A model generated the notes under the pieces. It was not told the origin of the DNA. It ran no database searches and saw only the letters and a list, made by a program, of their open reading frames with translations. From Streptantibioticus cattleyicolor NRRL 8057 = DSM 46488 (GTDB lineage Bacteria > Actinomycetota > Actinomycetes > Streptomycetales > Streptomycetaceae): 64,000 nt of DNA. Position 1 is the stretch's first letter. Each line of letters starts with the position of its first letter. The position numbers and the translations under genes are program-made. Shown here in pieces: positions 59,645 through 64,000 of the stretch. The stretch covers positions 930,001-994,000 of the forward strand of contig NC_017586.1 of NCBI RefSeq assembly GCF_000240165.1, given 5' to 3'.

Positions 59645-60955
59645 GTGCCCAGCGTGATCGAGGACGTTGCACCCCAGGAAGCGGCGACCGGCGGGGCGGA
59701 GAGCCTGCGACGGGTGGCGGTGGCCAGTTTCGTCGGAACCGCCATCGAATTCTACGATTTCTACATCTACGGCACCGCTGCCGCCCTCGTACTCAACCAC
59801 GCCTTCTTCCCCAACCTCTCGCCGCTCAACGCCACGCTCGCCTCGTTCTCCACCTACGCGGTGGCGTTCGTCGCGCGGCCGGTGGGGTCGGTGCTCTTCG
59901 GACACTTCGGGGACCGGGTGGGACGCAAGTCGGTGCTGGTCGTCTCGCTGCTGCTGATGGGGCTGTCCACCGCGCTGGTGGGGGCGCTGCCCGGGTACGG
60001 GACGTGGGGGGCGGCGGCGCCGGTGCTGCTGGTGGTGCTCCGGTTCACCCAGGGGATCGGGCTGGGCGGCGAGTGGGGCGGTGCCGCGCTGCTGGCGGTG
60101 GAGCACGCGCCGGGCCGCCGCCGCGGACTGTACGCGGCCTTCCCGCAACTGGGGCCCTCCGTCGGCTTCTTCGCGGCCACCGGGATCTTCTGGGTGCTCT
60201 CCGGCTGCCTCAGCGACGCCGCGTTCACCTCGTGGGGGTGGCGGATCCCCTTCCTGCTCTCCTTCGTCCTGGTCGCGGTGGGGCTCTTCGTACGGCTGAA
60301 GATCAGCGAGACACCGGTCTTCGCCCGGGCCATGGCGGCCAACGAGGCGGGCCGCGTGCCGGTGGCCGACGTACTCCGCCGCCACCCGCGTGAACTCCTG
60401 CTGGGCGCCGGCGGCATGGTGGTGGCCTACGGCCTGTTCTACACCGCCACCACCTACTGCCTGGCCTACGCCACCGGAACGCTGAAGCTGGCGCGCGGCA
60501 CGATGCTCGGGCTGTCCATGGTCGCCTGCGTCTTCCTGGCCGCCGGCACCTGGCTGGCCGCCACCCGCTCCGACCGCGCCGGCCGACGCACCCTGGTCCT
60601 CGCCGGCTCCGGCGCGGCGGCCATCTGGGGCCTCGTCCTCTTCCCCCTCCTCGACACCAAGCAACCCCTGCTCGTCGCCGTGGCCATCGGCGGCGCCCTC
60701 TTCCTCATGGGCGTGATCTACGGCCCGATGGGCGCCTTCCTCCCCGAACTCTTCTCCACCCACGTCCGCTACTCCGGCGCCTCCCTCGCCTACAACCTCG
60801 GCGGCGTCCTCGGAGGCTCGGTGGCCCCCCTGGTCTCCACCCGCCTCCAAGCCGCCTACGGCTCCCACGCGGTGGGGTGGTACCTGACGGCGATGGCGCT
60901 GGTGTCGGTGGGGTGTGTGCTGGCGCTGCCGGAAACCCGGGAACGGGAGCTGTAG
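59645..60955 (+). CDS. MHS-family MFS transporter adjacent to the CDPS
   Basis: The 436-residue permease has 'ASFVGTAIEFYDFYIYGTAA', 'FVARPVGSVLFGHFGDRVGR' and 'RFTQGIGLGGEWGGAALLAV', the MHS signatures, with 12 predicted helices. It starts at GTG 59645, 61 bp after the CDPS stop, on the same strand, so the pair is likely co-transcribed. It is a different branch from the lut-linked permease at 12868-14169. Export of the cyclic dipeptide (or import of a related metabolite) is a testable guess. The ribosome site is weak; GTG 59654 is an alternative. Confidence 0.88.
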   Translation: MPSVIEDVAPQEAATGGAESLRRVAVASFVGTAIEFYDFYIYGTAAALVLNHAFFPNLSPLNATLASFSTYAVAFVARPVGSVLFGHFGDRVGRKSVLVVSLLLMGLSTALVGALPGYGTWGAAAPVLLVVLRFTQGIGLGGEWGGAALLAVEHAPGRRRGLYAAFPQLGPSVGFFAATGIFWVLSGCLSDAAFTSWGWRIPFLLSFVLVAVGLFVRLKISETPVFARAMAANEAGRVPVADVLRRHPRELLLGAGGMVVAYGLFYTATTYCLAYATGTLKLARGTMLGLSMVACVFLAAGTWLAATRSDRAGRRTLVLAGSGAAAIWGLVLFPLLDTKQPLLVAVAIGGALFLMGVIYGPMGAFLPELFSTHVRYSGASLAYNLGGVLGGSVAPLVSTRLQAAYGSHAVGWYLTAMALVSVGCVLALPETREREL

Positions 60956-61001
60956 GCACCGCTCGCGGTACCGTCACAACCTCCGACCGAGGAAGGTGAC
61001 C

Positions 61002-61331
61002 ATGCCGCGAGACGACGACTACCTCGCCGTTCTGACCACGACGGACACCGAGGACCGGGCCCGCGAACTGGCCGCGACCGCCGTCGACGAGCGCCTCGCC
61101 GCCTGCGCCCAGATCGACGGCCCGATCCGCAGCCTCTACCGCTGGGACGGCAAGGTCCAGGACGACCAGGAATGGCGGGTGCTCTACAAGACTTCGACCG
61201 ACCGCTACCCGGAGCTTGAGGCGCATATCAAGAGCGTGCACACCTACGACACCCCCGAGATCATCGCCGTGCCGATCACGGAAGGCAGCGGCGAGTACCT
61301 GTCATGGCTGCGCGCCGAGACGAGGCCGTGA
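61002..61331 (+). CDS. cutA: CutA1 divalent-cation tolerance protein
   Basis: The 109-residue protein has the CutA1 features: 'YLAVLTTTDTEDRARELAAT', 'ERLAACAQIDGPIRSLYRWD', 'EWRVLYKTSTDRYPELEAHI' and 'HTYDTPEIIAVPITEGSGEYLSWL'. It forms a ferredoxin-like trimer and is linked to copper/divalent-cation tolerance. GAGGAAGG precedes ATG 61002. It is a single gene, convergent to the HD-domain gene. Confidence 0.95.
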   Translation: MPRDDDYLAVLTTTDTEDRARELAATAVDERLAACAQIDGPIRSLYRWDGKVQDDQEWRVLYKTSTDRYPELEAHIKSVHTYDTPEIIAVPITEGSGEYLSWLRAETRP

Positions 61332-61405
61332 GCTGAGGCCTCGCGGAGCAGTCGGGCTTTGCCATTGCCGACCCGGCCCGGGCCTGCCTCCGCTGCTGTG
61401 TCAGC

Positions 61406-61981
61406 TCAGGCGAGGTAAGTCTGCTGCCACTGAATGGAGTCCATGCACAGGGCGGCCTCCGCCAGTGCCTGGGCCGAGGCCGTCTTGAGCGTGGCAAGAC
61501 TGCTGTCGATCCATGGCTGTACGTTCGCGCAGCCTTGCTCCCGGTACTCGACGGCCTGCAAGAGGCATTCGAGCTTGTCGGCGTCATGGGCCACGATGAC
61601 TTCGAGCGAGTCGCCGGTCTCGTACTCGTTGACCACTTGCTGTACGCCCGCCTTCACCGCGGGATGCGCCGCGGAGACCTGGTCGGCCGTGACCCGCTCG
61701 TTCGACGCCGCTTGCAGATAGCGGCGCCCGATGTGCGGGATGTCTCCGATCCGCGTCTCCTGGGTGTCGTGGAACAGGCAGAGCAACGCCACCTTCGCCG
61801 GGTCCGCCCCCTCCATCATGGCGAGCACCGCGCCGATCACGCCGGTCCGGAAGCTGTGCTCAGCGATGGTCTCGGGGTCCTTCACCCCAGCAATCCACCA
61901 GCCCGACCGCTTGGCCCGCTTCAGCATCCCCATTTCCAGCAGGAATCCGGCAGTCCCGGCGGCTTCCTCGTTCTTCGGCAC
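61406..61981 (-). CDS. HD-domain phosphohydrolase (5'-nucleotidase YfbR-like)
   Basis: The 191-residue protein has 'DPETIAEHSFRTGVIGAVLA' (first His of the HD set), 'ALLCLFHDTQETRIGDIPHI' (His-Asp pair) and 'VIVAHDADKLECLLQAVEYR' (third metal Asp). It resembles the HD3/YfbR family that dephosphorylates deoxynucleotides. GTG 61981 follows GGAGG. It lies downstream of a frameshifted regulator in the same direction, a grouping often seen in actinomycetes. Confidence 0.85.
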   Translation of the reverse strand: MPKNEEAAGTAGFLLEMGMLKRAKRSGWWIAGVKDPETIAEHSFRTGVIGAVLAMMEGADPAKVALLCLFHDTQETRIGDIPHIGRRYLQAASNERVTADQVSAAHPAVKAGVQQVVNEYETGDSLEVIVAHDADKLECLLQAVEYREQGCANVQPWIDSSLATLKTASAQALAEAALCMDSIQWQQTYLA

Positions 61982-62103
61982 GACGCCTCCAGTCGGTTCC
62001 GTCTGTCAATCGCTTACCAGGAGTTGCCGCACCTCGGCGGAGGTCACGCCAAGACTGTAGTTGAGCCCCTACCGCGGCAGTCGGGGCCCAACTGGTGCCG
62101 AAA

Positions 62104-63446
62104 TTAAGCTGCCGCGACTTCCGGCAACGCCTTCAAGCGATCACGGAACTCCCGGACGGCGGGTACCTTCTTATAGCTGCCGAGCTTGCTGGAAAAGGCT
62201 GCAAGGCACTCAACTGCCCTCGCGGAGGACACTCGTTCTTCAAGCAGAGCAAGCCCGCGGTTGGCCGCGTCGAGGGCACCATGCAGATCCTTGCCCTCCA
62301 ACCGGGCTTGCGCCAGGCGACCCGAGCGTACGGCTTGGTCCCGAGGAACCGCCTTCTCGATCGAGTCAGCAAGAGCGCGCGTTGCCTTGTCCACCTGCCC
62401 CGAGCGCAAAAGAACCTTGCCGCGACTGGAAGCGATCTGCCCTTCGCCATACCAGCTCAGCCAGTCCGAACGGTGTCCGTTCGACCGGTCCCAGCTTGTC
62501 TCGGAGAGGTGCAGTGCTGCCGCTGCCCGACGGTGGTCCCCCTGCCGTGACAGAGCCACGGCCCTGTGCAGGTGCAGGAACGAGCAAGTGGAGGACGGCA
62601 GCTTGGCCGGTCCCTTGCTCAAGGCGGTTTCGACCAACGTCACGCGTTCGCCATCCTGCCCTGTTTCCGAGATGTGCACGCCCATCTCCGCCAGGACGAA
62701 GGCACCGAGATCGTCATCGCCAGACGCTTGAGCCGATCGCAGAGCGGCAACGTAGTGCTGTTGTCCGGCGGACTTGAGGCCGGCGTCATAGGCCATCCAG
62801 CCGGTCAAGTACGCGACTTGTGCAGCGAGCCAGTGCAGTCGCGTGCCCACCGCATCCGAGTAACGAGCGTTCTTGAGCAAGGCAGTGATCAGTTCGAGGT
62901 CGCTGCGCGACGACTCCAGCAGCCGCGCTCCCCCATCTGATCATCCAACGTTCGCAGCGTGACGACACGCTGCTCGATGGTGGTCACCATGGCGTCTGTC
63001 ACCCGGTCACCCTTGGCGGCAGCGGCAAAGGCTGAGGGCGCCTCGGCCCAGCTCGCCGCCAGCGTTGCGAGTGCGCTTCCAGTGATGGTGAGGAAACCCC
63101 TCCGGTCCATGTGGCCGCTCCCGACGAGATCCGTTAGTACCTCCACGGTACCCGCGGGAGTCCATGGCGCGTCCAGACAAGTTACACCGAACACCGGGAG
63201 CCACTTTGGCCACGCCTTTGGATCAACCTGGTCCAAAGGCACTCCGATCATGCGTGCGATGGCTCGTTGGGCCCTGGCTTCAGGCCGCCTACCGTAACGC
63301 TTCCACTTGTATACGTTCGGGTAGGACGTCTGGATCGGTTCACCCAGCTCGTCGGCAGCTTTGACTAGCAGCTTTGTGAACTCGACAGGCTTCCAGTTGT
63401 ACATCTCACGGAGACAGGTTAACGGGTGAGACCACTGTGTCTGCAT
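62104..63446 (-). pseudogene. XRE/TPR-type regulator gene with a -1 frameshift
   Basis: The first half (MQTQWSHPLTCLREMYNWKP, with a helix-turn-helix-like N-terminus, and 'MDRRGFLTITGSALATLAAS' in its middle) ends abnormally at 'QMGERGCWSRRAATSN'. The second half (ALLKNARYSDAVGTRLHWLA, TPR-like helices to 'RLKALPEVAAA') lies in the next frame from 62880. Adding one G in the GGGG after codon ATG (62925-62940) restores a continuous protein of about 447 residues. GGAGGG precedes ATG 63446. A homopolymer sequencing error is as likely as a true pseudogene. Its third codon positions are less GC-rich than those of its neighbours. Confidence 0.75.
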
Positions 63447-63566
63447 CAAGCCCTCCGTTTCGCCAGCCCGTTCGAAACTAGCTGCATCCGCTCGGATCAA
63501 TGAGCGCACGAGCCAAATGGCAACATCGGGCAATATTCCCCTCCCCCCTAATCCCCCGCAACGCTT

Positions 63567-63596
63567 CTTCCCGCCGGAGTCCACTCCGGCGGGAAG
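63567..63596. promoter_or_regulatory. 30-bp perfect palindrome between divergent genes
   Basis: CTTCCCGCCGGAGT and its complement (14-bp arms) around a CC centre form a very stable hairpin. It lies 72 bp upstream of the ATP-binding protein gene and 121 bp upstream of the divergent regulator. It could be an operator or a transcription attenuator. A second palindrome (GTACG-TC-CGTAC) follows at 63608-63619. Confidence 0.55.
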
Positions 63597-63667
63597 CGAG
63601 CGCAACCGTACGTCCGTACGAAGCTGAACTGTGTTTGCCTCCTCCAATGCAAGTGTCAGGAGCCGAC

Positions 63668-64000
63668 ATGACCTACGTAGTCAGTACGCGCTTCTCCATC
63701 CCCGCGGACCTCACCTGTATCAAGGCAGCCCGTAACCACATCGTCCGCATGGTCGCCGACTGGAATGGACTTGATGTGACGGCTCTCGGCGACCTCCGCT
63801 CGGTGGCCTCGGAGTTGCTGGCCAACGGGGTCGAGCACGCTCGTGGAACACCACTGACGATCCGTCTGCGTCAGCGGGACCGGCGGCTCCTGCTCGAAGT
63901 CTTCGACGGCAGCCCGGATGCTCCGCGACCCCGCTGCGTTCCCGCCGGGGCCGAACGCGGACGGGGCCTGGTCGTCATCGCCGCCCTGGCGGAGGAGTGG
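63668..64000 (+). CDS. Anti-sigma-like ATP-binding protein (partial)
   Basis: The first 111 codons of a HATPase_c_2 protein of the RsbW/SpoIIAB type: 'LRSVASELLANGVEHARGTP' holds the N box (Glu and Asn), 'LEVFDGSPDAPRPR' the G1 box and 'GAERGRGLVVIAALAEEW' the G2 box. In Streptomyces these small kinases bind anti-sigma antagonists or act alone. AGGAG precedes ATG 63668. The 3' end lies outside the window. It is divergent from the frameshifted regulator, suggesting joint control. Confidence 0.85.
   Translation, partial: MTYVVSTRFSIPADLTCIKAARNHIVRMVADWNGLDVTALGDLRSVASELLANGVEHARGTPLTIRLRQRDRRLLLEVFDGSPDAPRPRCVPAGAERGRGLVVIAALAEEW

Noticed and set aside
57028-61331. Cyclodipeptide oxidase or other tailoring genes by the CDPS
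   Set aside because: The flanking proteins are an alpha/beta hydrolase, a permease and CutA. None shows nitroreductase-like, P450 or methyltransferase motifs.
1-64000. tRNA, rRNA, CRISPR arrays
   Set aside because: No cloverleaf, rRNA segment or regularly spaced repeat array was recognised by eye. A tRNAscan or CRISPR search would be decisive.

Overview
The window is very GC-rich DNA from a Streptomyces-type actinomycete. Third codon positions are almost all G or C and GTG starts are common. Typical markers are a conservon (sensor kinase, roadblock and DUF742 proteins), a 'scramblase' with a DUF2510 tag, paired citrate synthase genes, a guanyl-RNase of the RNase Sa family and DUF6397/DUF6296-like proteins. 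No rRNA, tRNA, CRISPR array or complete insertion sequence was seen. The content is chromosomal, mostly housekeeping and catabolic, with a few accessory loci. The first and last genes are cut by the window ends.

Layout. 1-12.9 kb: ferredoxin-NADP reductase (partial), ArsR/Old-Yellow-Enzyme divergent pair, uracil-DNA glycosylase, scramblase-like protein and sugar kinase, a lactonase, two convergent Asn-rich secreted proteins, a FUSC exporter, Lrp and HAD proteins, an FMO-like flavoprotein and a possible 19-residue peptide. 12.9-17.3 kb: MHS-type transporter divergent from lutABC (lactate oxidation). 17.3-22.4 kb: divergent citrate synthases, one fused to a helix-turn-helix, then an ABC exporter divergent from a MarR regulator with nested palindromes between them. 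22.4-28.9 kb: membrane hydrolase, Ski2-like helicase, thioesterase, HIT and VOC proteins, small hypotheticals. 29-36 kb: DUF6397 protein and a cvnABC conservon with no GTPase gene. 36-45 kb: methyltransferase, frameshifted hydrolase/PadR pair, CoA-disulfide-reductase-like enzyme, secreted proteins including an RNase Sa homologue lacking its catalytic Glu, LysR, NUDIX and a Ni/Co permease. 44.7-49.8 kb: gluconate and glucarate (sugar-acid) catabolism. 50-57 kb: acyl-CoA metabolism under a TetR regulator with two near-identical operator-like palindromes, plus a MITE-like element. 57-61.4 kb: an esterase-like protein, a cyclodipeptide synthase (CDPS) with an adjacent MHS transporter, and CutA. 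61.4-64 kb: HD phosphohydrolase, a frameshifted TPR-type regulator and an anti-sigma-like ATP-binding protein.

How genes work together. LutA/B/C would oxidise lactate, and the divergent transporter is a candidate carrier. GntR, GntK and GntP form a gluconate uptake and phosphorylation unit beside a glucarate-dehydratase-family enzyme and an SDR. The TetR gene plausibly controls both its own operon (with a quinone oxidoreductase) and the phosphotransferase/acyl-CoA dehydrogenase pair. The CDPS would make a cyclic dipeptide from aminoacyl-tRNAs, and the transporter 61 bp downstream is the natural export candidate. No tailoring oxidase, methyltransferase or prenyltransferase lies next to it.

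The strongest leads are the CDPS-transporter locus, the RNase Sa homologue with Ala in place of the general base, the pair of Asn-rich secreted proteins, the HTH-citrate synthase with repeat-rich shared promoter, and the TetR/MITE junction. Two genes carry apparent single-base deletions, so sequencing error must be excluded before calling them pseudogenes. All functions are inferred from sequence motifs read by eye; no database search was possible.
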